This document shows positions 1 to 8,698 of a stretch of DNA of 45,664 bases, one piece after another. The stretch lies in NCBI GenBank assembly GCA_034676125.1, contig JAUCCO010000010.1:1-45664 (forward strand), given 5' to 3'. Positions within the stretch are counted from its first letter, which is position 1. Each line of letters starts with the position of its first letter. The notes beneath the pieces are model-generated. The model had not been told where the DNA came from, did no database searches, and was given only the letters and a program-made list of their open reading frames with translations. This stretch comes from UBA6183 sp034676125. GTDB lineage: Bacteria; Bacteroidota; Bacteroidia; UKL13-3. The position numbers and the translations under genes are program-made.

Positions 1-33
1 GAGGGTTGTTGGTGATGAGTTGTGAAATAAATT

Positions 34-59
34 CGAAATTTGAAATCCGAAATTTGAAA
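34..59. repeat. 12-bp direct repeat upstream of the peroxidase gene
   Basis: CGAAATTTGAAA occurs at 34-45 and again at 48-59. A GTTT-type short repeat follows near 113-130. The first 258 bases hold no convincing gene; they look like an AT-rich intergenic leader of which the window shows only part. The repeat has no assigned function. Confidence 0.5.
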
Positions 60-258
60 AAGAGGAAGGAAATTATGAGTGTTTAGTTGTGGTAGCTTAT
101 ACCGTAGTGTGCTTTTGTTTGTTTGTTTGTGTGAACAAAACAGAATCGGTTGGTTTCCATTTTATTCATCATAACAAAATAATTACTTCCTTTAACTTCA
201 ATAATTTGAATTCATTATTTGCCATTATATTCGTAAAAAATTTAACAACAATATTACC

Positions 259-1377
259 ATGAAAAAAACTTACTTATACGCTACCATAGCATTTGCAGGT
301 TTAAGTTATGCGCTATTCTCATGCGGACAAAAAGATGCAGGAAAACAAGCTGATGCTGCACAAAAAGTGGATTTAAGCAAACTGTCAGAGTCCGACCAAA
401 AATTAATTAAACAAGCAAATGATTATTTTGGTGTGTTGCCAGATTCTGCTTCAAACCCTAATAACATAGCAAGCAACGAAAAAAACGAACTTGGTAAAGC
501 ACTTTATTATGATGCACGCCTAAGCAAAAGTGGAATAATTAGTTGTAACAGTTGCCATAATTTAGCAACGTATGGAGTAGATAACCAACCCACTTCTCCT
601 GGCCACAAATGGCAACTTGGTGTTAGAAACTCGCCAACTAGCTTAAATGCTGCTTTACATGGCATGCAGTTTTGGGATGGTAGAGCCGCTGATGTGGAAG
701 AACAAGCTAAAGGACCAATTTTAAATTTGGTTGAAATGGCTACTTCGCATGAAGATTTTGCTGTAAAACGTATTGCTTCTATACCTGCATACCAAGATTG
801 GTTTAAAGTAGCTTTTCCTGGTGAAGAAAACCCAGTAAGTTACAATAATATTGCAAAAGCAATTGGTAGTTTTGAGCGTACCTTATTAACGCCATCACGT
901 TTTGATGAATACATGAAAGGTGATGCGAATGCATTGACTAATGTAGAGAAAAAAGGCTTGGAAACCTTTGTAAATGCAGGCTGTGTTACTTGCCACATGG
1001 GGCCTGCAATTGGTGGTAATATGTACCAAAAGTTTGGTGTAAAAAAAGATTATTGGGAATTAACAGGAAGTAAAACAAAGGATGTTGGCCGCATGGAAGT
1101 TACCAAAGCCGAAGCTGACAAATACTTTTTTAAAGTGCCAAGTTTGCGCAATATTGCACATACTTATCCTTATTTTCATGATGGAAGTGTTTGGAGTTTA
1201 AAGAAAGCAATTGACATTATGGGCCAGCTACAATTAGATAAAAAATTTACCGATGAAGAGATTGCTAATGTTGAAGCATTTTTAATTTCGTTAACAGGCG
1301 AGTTGCCACTAAGTGCTAGAACATTGCCTTCGTTGCCAGCAAGCACAGATGCTACTTCGTTACCTGATTTAAATTAA
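259..1377 (+). CDS. Di-heme cytochrome c peroxidase (CCP/MauG family), lipoprotein
   Basis: Predicted periplasmic, membrane-anchored di-heme peroxidase that reduces H2O2 with electrons from a c-type donor. The N-terminus is a lipoprotein signal ending in LFSC, lipid site Cys22. Two c-type heme sites are visible: CNSCH at residues 96-100 and CVTCH at 242-246. Between them lies FWDGRA, typical of the CCP/MauG family, and the second half carries VPSLRNI and YFHDGS. At 372 residues it is about the usual size for a single CCP. It stands alone: the next gene is convergent across a shared terminator. Start chosen because ATG is followed at once by a Lys-rich signal peptide. Family assignment is firm; whether it is a true peroxidase or a MauG-like oxidase cannot be told from sequence. 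Confidence 0.93.
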   Translation: MKKTYLYATIAFAGLSYALFSCGQKDAGKQADAAQKVDLSKLSESDQKLIKQANDYFGVLPDSASNPNNIASNEKNELGKALYYDARLSKSGIISCNSCHNLATYGVDNQPTSPGHKWQLGVRNSPTSLNAALHGMQFWDGRAADVEEQAKGPILNLVEMATSHEDFAVKRIASIPAYQDWFKVAFPGEENPVSYNNIAKAIGSFERTLLTPSRFDEYMKGDANALTNVEKKGLETFVNAGCVTCHMGPAIGGNMYQKFGVKKDYWELTGSKTKDVGRMEVTKAEADKYFFKVPSLRNIAHTYPYFHDGSVWSLKKAIDIMGQLQLDKKFTDEEIANVEAFLISLTGELPLSARTLPSLPASTDATSLPDLN

Positions 1378-1400
1378 TAATTATAAACCATGTTAAATAA

Positions 1401-1437
1401 AAAGAGGCCGTCTAAATTTAGAGGGCCTCTTTTTTTA
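1401..1437. terminator. Bidirectional intrinsic terminator between peroxidase and lpdA
   Basis: Inverted repeat AAAGAGGCC (1401-1409) pairs with GGCCTCTTT (1424-1432). T-runs lie on the plus side and, read on the other strand, on the minus side. The loop itself contains the palindrome TCTAAATTTAGA. It sits between two convergent genes and can serve both. Confidence 0.85.
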
Positions 1438-1465
1438 TGGTATTTAAACTTAAAATTAAGTTCAA

Positions 1466-2863
1466 TTAAACATGCAATGCACGATTAGCAGTTGCTGCTA
1501 AACAAGCTTCTTTCATAGCTTCTGTGTATGTTGGATGCGCATGACTCATGCGGCTAATATCCTCGGCACTTGCACGAAACTCCATAGCAACTACTGCTTC
1601 GGCAATCATATCTGCTGCACGCGGACCAATCATGTGTACTCCTAAAATCTCATCTGTATCGGTATCCGCAATAACTTTTACCAAACCATCAATATCCATA
1701 CTTGCGCGGGCACGGCCCAATGCACGAATTGGAAATGAACCTACTTTTATTTTACGTCCGGCTTTTTTCAATTCCTCTTCTGTTTGCCCCACTCCTGCCA
1801 CTTCTGGCCAAGTGTATACCACACCAGGAATTAAGTTGTAGTTAATATGCGGTTTTTGTCCGGCAATAACCTCGGCAACAAAAGTTCCTTCTTCTTCTGC
1901 TTTATGGGCAAGCATTGCACCTTTTACTACATCACCCACTGCATAAATTCCTTTAACAGCAGTTTCTAAATGTGCATCAGTTTCAATTCTTCCACGCTCA
2001 TCAACTTTTAAACCTGCGTTTTCTAAACCCAAATTATCAGTGTAAGGTCTGCGGCCAACACTCACTAAACAATAGTCGCCTTTAAACTCTACCATTTCGC
2101 CTTTTTCATTTTCGGCAGTTACAGTAACTTCTTTGCCTTTTGCTGTAGCCGATTTTACTTTATGGTTAAAGTTAAACTCGAAACCTTGCTTACGCAATAC
2201 TCGTTGTAACTCTTTACCTAATGCACCATCCATTGTAGGAATAATACTTCCTGAATACTCAACAACTGTAACTTTAGCACCTAAACGCGCATATACCGAA
2301 CCTAACTCTAAACCAATAACTCCACCACCAATTACAATTAAATGTTTAGGTACTTCGGTCATGTTTAATGCTTCGGTGCTGGTAATAATTCTCTTTTTAT
2401 CAATATCAACTCCAGGTAAGCTTGATGGCTTTGAACCCGTAGCAATAATTGTTTTATCAGTTTCGATGGTTAATTCTTTTTCGCCAGAAATTTTGATGGT
2501 GTTTTTGTTCACAAACGAACCGATGCCTTTGTATACATCAATCTTGTTTTTTTTCATCAAATAATCAATACCATCGCAAGTTTGTTTTACAACGCCATTT
2601 TTGCGTTCAATCATCTGCTTAATATTAACCTGCACTTCCCCTTTAATATCAACACCATGTGCAGTAAAATTAGTTACCGCATTATGGTAATGTTCAGACG
2701 AATCTAGCAATGCCTTTGAAGGAATACAACCTACATTTAAGCATGTACCACCAAGCGTATTATACTTTTCGATGATGGCAGTTTTTAAACCTAATTGAGC
2801 GCAACGAATTGCAGCAACATAGCCTCCAGGGCCCGAACCAATAATGGTTACATCGTATTTCAT
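1466..2863 (-). CDS. lpdA: Dihydrolipoyl dehydrogenase (E3)
   Basis: FAD-dependent E3 that reoxidises the dihydrolipoyl groups of 2-oxoacid dehydrogenase complexes or the glycine cleavage system, passing electrons to NAD+. The N-terminal FAD site is GSGPGG (from residue 10). The redox disulfide is in GGTCLNVGC, Cys41 and Cys46. A second Rossmann motif GGGVIGLELG binds NAD, and the C-terminal catalytic pair is His443 and Glu448 in HAHPTYTE. The length, 465 residues, is normal. The gene is monocistronic here and faces the peroxidase gene. E2 (11589) and fused E1 (26146) lie in the same window, so it may serve them, but this is inference. Confidence 0.96.
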   Translation of the reverse strand: MKYDVTIIGSGPGGYVAAIRCAQLGLKTAIIEKYNTLGGTCLNVGCIPSKALLDSSEHYHNAVTNFTAHGVDIKGEVQVNIKQMIERKNGVVKQTCDGIDYLMKKNKIDVYKGIGSFVNKNTIKISGEKELTIETDKTIIATGSKPSSLPGVDIDKKRIITSTEALNMTEVPKHLIVIGGGVIGLELGSVYARLGAKVTVVEYSGSIIPTMDGALGKELQRVLRKQGFEFNFNHKVKSATAKGKEVTVTAENEKGEMVEFKGDYCLVSVGRRPYTDNLGLENAGLKVDERGRIETDAHLETAVKGIYAVGDVVKGAMLAHKAEEEGTFVAEVIAGQKPHINYNLIPGVVYTWPEVAGVGQTEEELKKAGRKIKVGSFPIRALGRARASMDIDGLVKVIADTDTDEILGVHMIGPRAADMIAEAVVAMEFRASAEDISRMSHAHPTYTEAMKEACLAATANRALHV

Positions 2864-2947
2864 AAAATTAATATTTTAAAGCGGTGCGAATATACACAAG
2901 TTACGGTAAGCATCCCAGATTTATATCAGGTTTGTTACTTAATTACC

Positions 2948-3550
2948 TCATTCTGCTAAATACTTTTCGCCAGCATTAATTGCTACCGGCAAGTAGTTTT
3001 GTTTTGGTGGAATAGGGCAACTATATTCTTCGTTATAGGCACAATAAGGGTTATATGCTAAATTAAAATCAACCCAAATTTTACCACTTTTTAATGAGGT
3101 AGTAATATCCAAATATCTACCACCACCATAGGTAGCATTACCACTGGTTAAATCTGTAAATGGAATAAATAAGTCAACCGAATCTGCCATTTCGCCTAAA
3201 CGTAGGTAACTCATAAACTGCATGTTTTTACCATCAATTTGAAATGATAAAGTGCCAGCTTCGGTATAATCGTAGGTTTGATTTAAGGTGTGTGGCATTT
3301 GCAAAACAGTTTTATTTGTACTTGGTGTAAATGTGGCCAACACACGGTATTTAGTATTTACTTCAAAATAAGGTAATCCTTTAAAAGTAGCAAGTTTTGC
3401 TTTAGGTATTGGACTTGTATTTGGATCAAGAAACTTATAAGTAGTAGCTGATCGGTGTTGCATAATATATTGCTTGTACGCTGCATCGTTATTGTTACCG
3501 CACGACAATAAAAACATCAAACCAAGCGCACCAAATAATAGCCTAATCAT
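2948..3550 (-). CDS. DUF1684 family lipoprotein
   Basis: A 200-residue protein with a lipoprotein signal (FLLSC, then Asn-rich), so probably anchored in the periplasm or at the outer membrane. The C-terminal part has the conserved DUF1684 ending NPYCAYNEEYSCPIPPKQN followed by LPVAINAGEK, and a mid-region GGGRYLD motif. The biochemical role of DUF1684 is not established. It is the last gene of a three-gene minus-strand operon: its ATG shares one base with the stop codon of the upstream Omp28-like gene (TAATG), which implies translational coupling. Confidence 0.85.
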   Translation of the reverse strand: MIRLLFGALGLMFLLSCGNNNDAAYKQYIMQHRSATTYKFLDPNTSPIPKAKLATFKGLPYFEVNTKYRVLATFTPSTNKTVLQMPHTLNQTYDYTEAGTLSFQIDGKNMQFMSYLRLGEMADSVDLFIPFTDLTSGNATYGGGRYLDITTSLKSGKIWVDFNLAYNPYCAYNEEYSCPIPPKQNYLPVAINAGEKYLAE

Positions 3551-4476
3551 TAATCTTTTACATGAATTTCTTTAACATGAAGTATATTTAAATCAGGCGT
3601 ACCTTCATGTACAAACACTAAAATTTTGGCATGTTTTGGGTTAACTTTTATTTTATCACTTACATTCATTTCAACCTTAAATTCCTTTTCGAAAACACGG
3701 CCAGGTATAAAGGTAATGGTAGTGTCGCTAGCAAGTGGGTCACCTTGCGAAAAAGTTACCACATCACGCAACACATGCATGTGCACATACTCGTTGTTGT
3801 ATTTTGCTGTTGAAGTTTGTGGATCATTGTATTCTTGTACATCAATTATACTGTCTTCAATTAACGCAATAGAGAAATATTGTTTGTTAGTAACCGCTGC
3901 GGTATAGGTGAATTTGGCTTTTAATATTCCTTCGTTTTTAGCATCATTAAAGGTTGATGTTAGCTCGATATTTACTGGTGTAGTGCCTTGCATTTCTTCT
4001 TGGCATTTTACATACCAATCTGCTCTTCCAATAAATCGGTCTGATTGATCACCAAACTTTCGTCTATTAATAAAACCACGTGGCAAAGAACCCGGTATTC
4101 CGCATAACTCTAAGATATCTTTTGCATCATCTGTTCTAAAATCATATTTACTCTCGTGGCCAGCTTTGGTAATTGGTGATACAAAGCTAGAAAGCGAATT
4201 TAAATTTGGATGTAATACTGTGGCAAAAACCCTTTCAGGATAAGCATCCATAATACTTTTAGATATAACAGCAGCATCTGGGCAGTTTACACACTTAACA
4301 CCCGAAACGTCTTCGAGTAAAACATTTTTTAGTTGAGCTGCTGGAATTGTTGCAGTAATATATGTGGTATCGGTTAACGATTTACTTTCTTGATAATTAA
4401 TTAATGGTGGCACCTCTTCGCAAGCTACCATTGTTAACAATACAACTGAAGCAAATAATATACGTAATGTTTTCAT
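3550..4476 (-). CDS. Omp28-related outer membrane lipoprotein
   Basis: 308 residues with a lipoprotein signal (TMVAC, lipid site Cys19). Just after it is LLEDVSGVKCVNCPDAA, the conserved Omp28-family segment, in which CVNC is a thioredoxin-like CxxC. The first half resembles a thioredoxin-fold domain and the C-terminal half looks like a beta-sandwich. Omp28 proteins are abundant outer-membrane antigens in Bacteroidota; their function is unclear. It is the middle gene of an operon: 10 nt after the DUF6029 gene and overlapping the DUF1684 start by one base. Whether the CxxC is redox active is not shown by sequence. Confidence 0.85.
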   Translation of the reverse strand: MKTLRILFASVVLLTMVACEEVPPLINYQESKSLTDTTYITATIPAAQLKNVLLEDVSGVKCVNCPDAAVISKSIMDAYPERVFATVLHPNLNSLSSFVSPITKAGHESKYDFRTDDAKDILELCGIPGSLPRGFINRRKFGDQSDRFIGRADWYVKCQEEMQGTTPVNIELTSTFNDAKNEGILKAKFTYTAAVTNKQYFSIALIEDSIIDVQEYNDPQTSTAKYNNEYVHMHVLRDVVTFSQGDPLASDTTITFIPGRVFEKEFKVEMNVSDKIKVNPKHAKILVFVHEGTPDLNILHVKEIHVKD

Positions 4477-4486
4477 CTGTTAAATT

Positions 4487-6187
4487 TTAAAAGTTGGTTG
4501 TTAATGTTAAGCGAGCTCCACTAAATGCGGGTTCAACCCTACAAACTCCTCCAGTGCAATTTACACCCGCTACTTGCTTTAACCAAGCAGCAGTTATACG
4601 AGTAGTTTTATAGGTGTATGCAGCGAAAAAATTGTAATAATGTACAAATTTAAACTTTTCGCCAGCATTAGGTTTATTCAATGCACCATATTTGGTATTT
4701 ACCATATCGCTAGCCGAGAAACTCCAATGAGGGGCTACATTAAACTCAACCAATACATTAACTAAATCGCCCAAATCTTGTTTTGTTGCTAAATATTGTC
4801 CTTCAATACGCAAGCTACGTTGAGGTGTTAGCTTATAAGTAATTTCGCCAAATGGAGTAAAGGCCTCCACAAAAGGTGCATTTGCTTTAAGTTCGAATGT
4901 GCTTTGGTTATAGCCAATAATTTGCACCCCACCCATAACCTTTAATTTATTACTAAACTTATGAGTTACATCAATATAAAATTCTCTAAATAATTGTGTG
5001 GTGGTATCCCATTTTAAAGCATTAAATCCTTTACTAAAATCTAAGCCACCAATTGCGGCTGTAGCTGCTCCATTAACATTTATTTGCCATTTTTTATTGG
5101 GCTTAAAAGTCATTTCTAGTTGAGCAGCATTTTCGCCCAACTCTTGCATTACTGCATTGTAACGCGCCAATAACCTATATGTATTTTGACGGGTAAGTGC
5201 TGGTAAATAATTAACGTGTGCACCATAAGAAGGCAATGTACTTGTTTCTAGTGGCGAGGTGCGGAATTGGAAATTATTAATTCTGCGGTATTGTGCGCTA
5301 ATTCCAATTCCTTTTGTAGAGTATGAAAGTGAAGTGTAATAAACATCGCCAGCAGATTTAAACATGCGTTGGTCTAAGCCCATTAATGCTTCAGGTGTTT
5401 TTTTAGCATACTCAAAATAAAGCCTGTACCTTTTATAACTTAATGTGGTGTAACCATTATATCCAAAAACATTGTACTTGGGGTCGAACCTGTTTTCTAA
5501 TGGATAACTATTAATAGTTGCTGCAATACTGTTCATGGTTTTCTGGTCGATTGTTCTATTTACTAACGAACCACCTAAATCCACCTTAAAATCTTCAGTT
5601 ACATCTAATCGATGCTCAATGTTTAATCCTTTAATAACTGGAGAACGCCTGTCAAATAAAAACTTTTGTTGACCAGTAAATGCTTTAATTTGGGTATTTT
5701 GTGTTGGATTATAAATAACACGTGCACCAATAATAGAAAAATCAATTCCAATATTACGATCTTCGTAGGCCCTAAAAATAATTCCCGAACCAAATTGATC
5801 ATAAAAATTACCAACCGTGATGTTAAATTTTTCTATGTTTTTAGATACTTGCCAATACCCTACTCCCGATTGAGTGTAAGCACTAAATGGATCAAACAAA
5901 GGTGTATTATTAAACACATCATAACGAAGGCTAAAATTAAACCCTTGGTATTTATAATTTAAAAATAACCATGCATCTGCCGAAGAAAGTTCTTTTTCGT
6001 ACTGCGTAGTATTTGCACCAATGGCACTATCCTTAACATATCCTTGAAAGTTGGATTGAAAATTACCCGAAAACTGACCCTTTTCTTCAGTTGTATTTTG
6101 CCCTGTTAAACTAGGTACTGTGACCTGTGCAATTGCAGCACTTGTAGCAACGGTTAACATTAAAGCAGCTGTAAACCTTTTTATCAT
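4487..6187 (-). CDS. DUF6029-type outer membrane beta-barrel protein
   Basis: 566 residues starting with a classical signal peptide (cleavage likely after ATSAAIAQ). The rest is a run of alternating aromatic/polar segments typical of outer-membrane strands, ending in LTLTTNF with a C-terminal Phe, as many barrel proteins do. It matches my memory of the Bacteroidota DUF6029 family; function unknown. A Cys pair near the C-terminus (NCTGGVCRVE) is unusual for a barrel. It is the first gene of the operon with the Omp28-like and DUF1684 lipoproteins, suggesting a joint envelope function. Confidence 0.75.
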   Translation of the reverse strand: MIKRFTAALMLTVATSAAIAQVTVPSLTGQNTTEEKGQFSGNFQSNFQGYVKDSAIGANTTQYEKELSSADAWLFLNYKYQGFNFSLRYDVFNNTPLFDPFSAYTQSGVGYWQVSKNIEKFNITVGNFYDQFGSGIIFRAYEDRNIGIDFSIIGARVIYNPTQNTQIKAFTGQQKFLFDRRSPVIKGLNIEHRLDVTEDFKVDLGGSLVNRTIDQKTMNSIAATINSYPLENRFDPKYNVFGYNGYTTLSYKRYRLYFEYAKKTPEALMGLDQRMFKSAGDVYYTSLSYSTKGIGISAQYRRINNFQFRTSPLETSTLPSYGAHVNYLPALTRQNTYRLLARYNAVMQELGENAAQLEMTFKPNKKWQINVNGAATAAIGGLDFSKGFNALKWDTTTQLFREFYIDVTHKFSNKLKVMGGVQIIGYNQSTFELKANAPFVEAFTPFGEITYKLTPQRSLRIEGQYLATKQDLGDLVNVLVEFNVAPHWSFSASDMVNTKYGALNKPNAGEKFKFVHYYNFFAAYTYKTTRITAAWLKQVAGVNCTGGVCRVEPAFSGARLTLTTNF

Positions 6188-6305
6188 ATTTATTTAAAAT
6201 GGGGGCTAAAATAGCACTTTTTTTAAGTATACAACCTGACTTATGTGTTATACAGTTGATTTTTACATAGTACAAAAACTAAAACCTGCTAAAGCAAGAA
6301 TAATA

Positions 6306-6336
6306 TTAGCAACACAAACTGATTGTAGTATATTTG
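6306..6336 (+). promoter_or_regulatory. Candidate Bacteroidota-type promoter for ssrA
   Basis: TATATTTG at 6329-6336 fits the Bacteroidota -7 box TAnnTTTG. A weak TTAG lies 19 bp upstream (6306-6309) where the -33 TTTG is expected. Transcription would start about 30 nt before the mature tmRNA 5' end. Assigned by eye from the known consensus only. Confidence 0.45.
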
Positions 6337-6373
6337 CAACGGTACAGTAAATATTAGTATTGCACCACTTACT

Positions 6374-6744
6374 GGGGCTGACCGGTTTTGACGGGGTGAG
6401 CATCTGGCAGGTAAGCACGTAGCGCATTGGGATGTTGGCGCTTTAAACTTAATGCTCAAAACTTTTATTTGGCGAAAACAATTTCGCTATGGCTGCTTAG
6501 TCAGGAAGATTAAGCATTATGCCATTGTCTCGCAAGTGTTAGCTTAACCGCGTTTGCATCAGAGGCATCATTAGGAAAAGCTCTTTATCCAACCGCCTTT
6601 GTTGGTTAATTGAACATAATGGGATAAGAATTGTTTTGGTACGTTTTGCGACCTAAATAAATTACGAAAATTAACGCAGAACTAAACGTGTAGAAAGCTT
6701 GACCATTCCATTTCCGGACCAGGGTTCGAATCCCTGCAGCTCCA
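6374..6744 (+). ncRNA. ssrA: tmRNA (transfer-messenger RNA)
   Basis: One-piece tmRNA that rescues stalled ribosomes and tags incomplete proteins for proteolysis. The 5' end GGGGCTGACC and the 3' CAGCTCCA form the 7-bp acceptor stem (one G-U pair). The T-arm is CAGGGTTCGAATCCCTG near the 3' end. The genomic 3' end reads TCCACTAAA, so the terminal CCA is not encoded and must be added. The tag reading frame is at 6471-6500. At about 371 nt it has the usual length. A candidate promoter precedes it and a strong terminator follows. Confidence 0.95.
6471..6500 (+). other. tmRNA proteolysis-tag reading frame, GENNFAMAA
   Basis: Resume codon GGC followed by GAA AAC AAT TTC GCT ATG GCT GCT and TAG. 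This encodes GENNFAMAA. The GENN start is typical of Bacteroidota tags; the end is AMAA rather than the more common ALAA. The degradation signal recognised by ClpXP-type proteases is normally the terminal LAA/MAA residues. Confidence 0.9.
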
Positions 6745-6746
6745 CT

Positions 6747-6789
6747 AAAAATCCCTTTTTAAATTAACTTTTAAGAAGGGATTTTTTTT
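6747..6789 (+). terminator. Intrinsic terminator of ssrA
   Basis: Stem AAAAATCCCTT (6747-6757) pairs with AAGGGATTTTT (6776-6786), followed by more T residues. It begins two bases after the mature tmRNA end. Confidence 0.85.
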
Positions 6790-6850
6790 AATGTTTTAGT
6801 CAATAATTCAATTGCTTTGCCTTAATTCGTAGCTTTATCATTGCATTGTT

Positions 6851-7645
6851 ATGACTCAATACGAAGATTTATTAGCACATATTTACAAAAAAGGTACCTT
6901 TAAAAGCGACCGCACTGGTACAGGAACTAAGAGCTTATTTGGTGCACAAATTCGTTTTAATTTAGCAGAAGGTTTTCCGTTAATTACTACTAAAAAAGTT
7001 CACCTAAAATCAATTATACACGAGTTACTTTGGTTTATAAAAGGTGATACCAATACCAAATATCTTAAAGATAATGGCGTAAGCATTTGGGACGAATGGG
7101 CTTCGCCCGAAGGAGAACTTGGACCTGTGTATGGTTACCAATGGCGCAGTTGGCCAACTGCAAATGGCAAACACATCGACCAATTAAGTGAGGTGATAGA
7201 AACCATTAAAAAAAATCCAGATTCGCGTAGAATGATTGTGAGTGCTTGGAATGTGGGCGATTTACCTCAAATGGCTTTGATGCCTTGCCATGCATTTTTT
7301 CAGTTTTATGTGGCCGATGGAAAATTAAGTTGCCAATTATACCAGCGTAGTGCAGATATGTTTTTAGGTGTGCCTTTTAATATTGCTTCGTACGCATTAT
7401 TAACCCACATGATTGCACAAGTTTGTAATTTACAGGTTGGCGATTTTATTCATACTTTTGGTGATGCACACATTTATAGCAATCATTTTGAACAAGTAGA
7501 GTTGCAATTAAGTAGAGAGACAAGACCTTATCCAACCTTATCCATCAACCCAAATGTAAACAGTATTTTTGATTTTGTGTTTGATGATTTCACGTTCAAC
7601 AACTATAATCCACATCCAGGTATTAAAGCACCCGTTGCCATTTAA
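6851..7645 (+). CDS. thyA: Thymidylate synthase
   Basis: Converts dUMP to dTMP using methylene-tetrahydrofolate; cytosolic. The length, 264 residues, equals the classic ThyA. The N-terminal phosphate-binding SDRTGTGT is present, the catalytic Cys is in LMPCHAFFQFYV (about residue 146), and QLYQRSADMFLGVPFN is the family signature. The C-terminus ends HPGIKAPVAI as expected. A dihydrofolate reductase gene, a frequent neighbour in Bacteroidota, is not next to it; a polyprenyl synthase gene follows after 74 nt. Confidence 0.97.
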   Translation: MTQYEDLLAHIYKKGTFKSDRTGTGTKSLFGAQIRFNLAEGFPLITTKKVHLKSIIHELLWFIKGDTNTKYLKDNGVSIWDEWASPEGELGPVYGYQWRSWPTANGKHIDQLSEVIETIKKNPDSRRMIVSAWNVGDLPQMALMPCHAFFQFYVADGKLSCQLYQRSADMFLGVPFNIASYALLTHMIAQVCNLQVGDFIHTFGDAHIYSNHFEQVELQLSRETRPYPTLSINPNVNSIFDFVFDDFTFNNYNPHPGIKAPVAI

Positions 7646-7719
7646 TAACTGATAAAAAAAACAAACTTTATTTAACCATAAGTGTTTTACTATTTTTACA
7701 TTAATAACATTCCAATTGT

Positions 7720-8685
7720 TTGAAAACATATAAAGAGTTACATACATTTATTGAGCAAGAAATTGCAAAATTAACCTACACTCAACAGCCGCAAGAGTTA
7801 TACAAACCTATTGAGTATATCATGAATTTGGGTGGTAAAAGATTACGACCTGTGCTAACTTTAATGGCCAATGATATGTTTGGTGGTGATATGCAACACG
7901 CTGCTAAAGCTGCATTAGCACTTGAAATGTTTCATAATTTTACCTTGGTACATGATGATATTATGGACAATGCGGATATAAGACGTGGCCAACCAACGGT
8001 GCATGTAAAATGGAATCAAACCATAGCAATTTTATCGGGTGATTTGATGATGATAAAGGCTACAGATTTATTATGCGAAACAGCAACAAACGATTTACTT
8101 GGGTTGATTTCGGTTTTTAATAAAACTGCAGCTGAGGTTTGTGAAGGCCAACAATGGGATATGAATTATGAAACCCAAACCAATGTTACCGAACAAGATT
8201 ACCTTAAAATGATTACCTTAAAAACAGCAGTTTTATTAGGTGGTAGTTTAAAAATAGGTGCTTTGGTAGCTGGTGCAAATAGCGAAGATGCTCAGCATTT
8301 GTATGAGTTTGGGAAAAACATAGGTGTGGCGTTTCAGTTACAAGATGATATTTTAGATAGTTTTGGTGAAGGAGATAAAGTGGGCAAAAAAATTGGTGGT
8401 GATATTGCCGCTAACAAAAAAACCATCTTATTAATTGAAGCATTAAATAGTGCTACTGGAGATGATAAAGACGAATTGTATTATTGGTTAGGCGCAAAAA
8501 GTGAAGAAAAAATTACTGCCGTATTAAACCTTTATAACAAATACAAAGTGCGCGATAAGGCCGATCAATTAAAAGAACAACACTTGCAATTGGCATTTAA
8601 ACATTTAAGCTTGGTAAGTTTACCGGAAGAAAAAACTTTATTGCTTAAACAAACTGCAATTGAGCTTATGGAACGAATGAGTTAA
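7720..8685 (+). CDS. Polyprenyl (trans-prenyl) diphosphate synthase
   Basis: Head-to-tail condensation of isopentenyl diphosphate onto an allylic diphosphate, giving a farnesyl/geranylgeranyl or longer chain. The first Asp-rich motif is VHDDIMDNADIRRG and the second is LQDDILDSFG; GGKRLRP binds the diphosphate. 321 residues is normal. The start is a TTG: an in-frame stop lies 13 nt upstream, the first in-frame ATG would remove 29 residues of the family N-terminus, and TTG KTYKELHTFIEQEI aligns with usual starts. The product chain length cannot be read with certainty. The next gene begins 13 nt downstream, suggesting co-transcription. Confidence 0.93.
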   Translation: MKTYKELHTFIEQEIAKLTYTQQPQELYKPIEYIMNLGGKRLRPVLTLMANDMFGGDMQHAAKAALALEMFHNFTLVHDDIMDNADIRRGQPTVHVKWNQTIAILSGDLMMIKATDLLCETATNDLLGLISVFNKTAAEVCEGQQWDMNYETQTNVTEQDYLKMITLKTAVLLGGSLKIGALVAGANSEDAQHLYEFGKNIGVAFQLQDDILDSFGEGDKVGKKIGGDIAANKKTILLIEALNSATGDDKDELYYWLGAKSEEKITAVLNLYNKYKVRDKADQLKEQHLQLAFKHLSLVSLPEEKTLLLKQTAIELMERMS

Positions 8686-8698
8686 CTAAATTACTTGT

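Noticed and set aside
2133..2564. 143-residue plus-strand frame opposite lpdA, and similar long antisense frames
   Set aside because: They are shadows of strongly conserved genes on the other strand and carry no family motifs of their own.
6747..6789. tRNA next to tmRNA
   Set aside because: The TTCGAATC T-loop belongs to the tmRNA acceptor half. No separate cloverleaf was found here or in other intergenic gaps.
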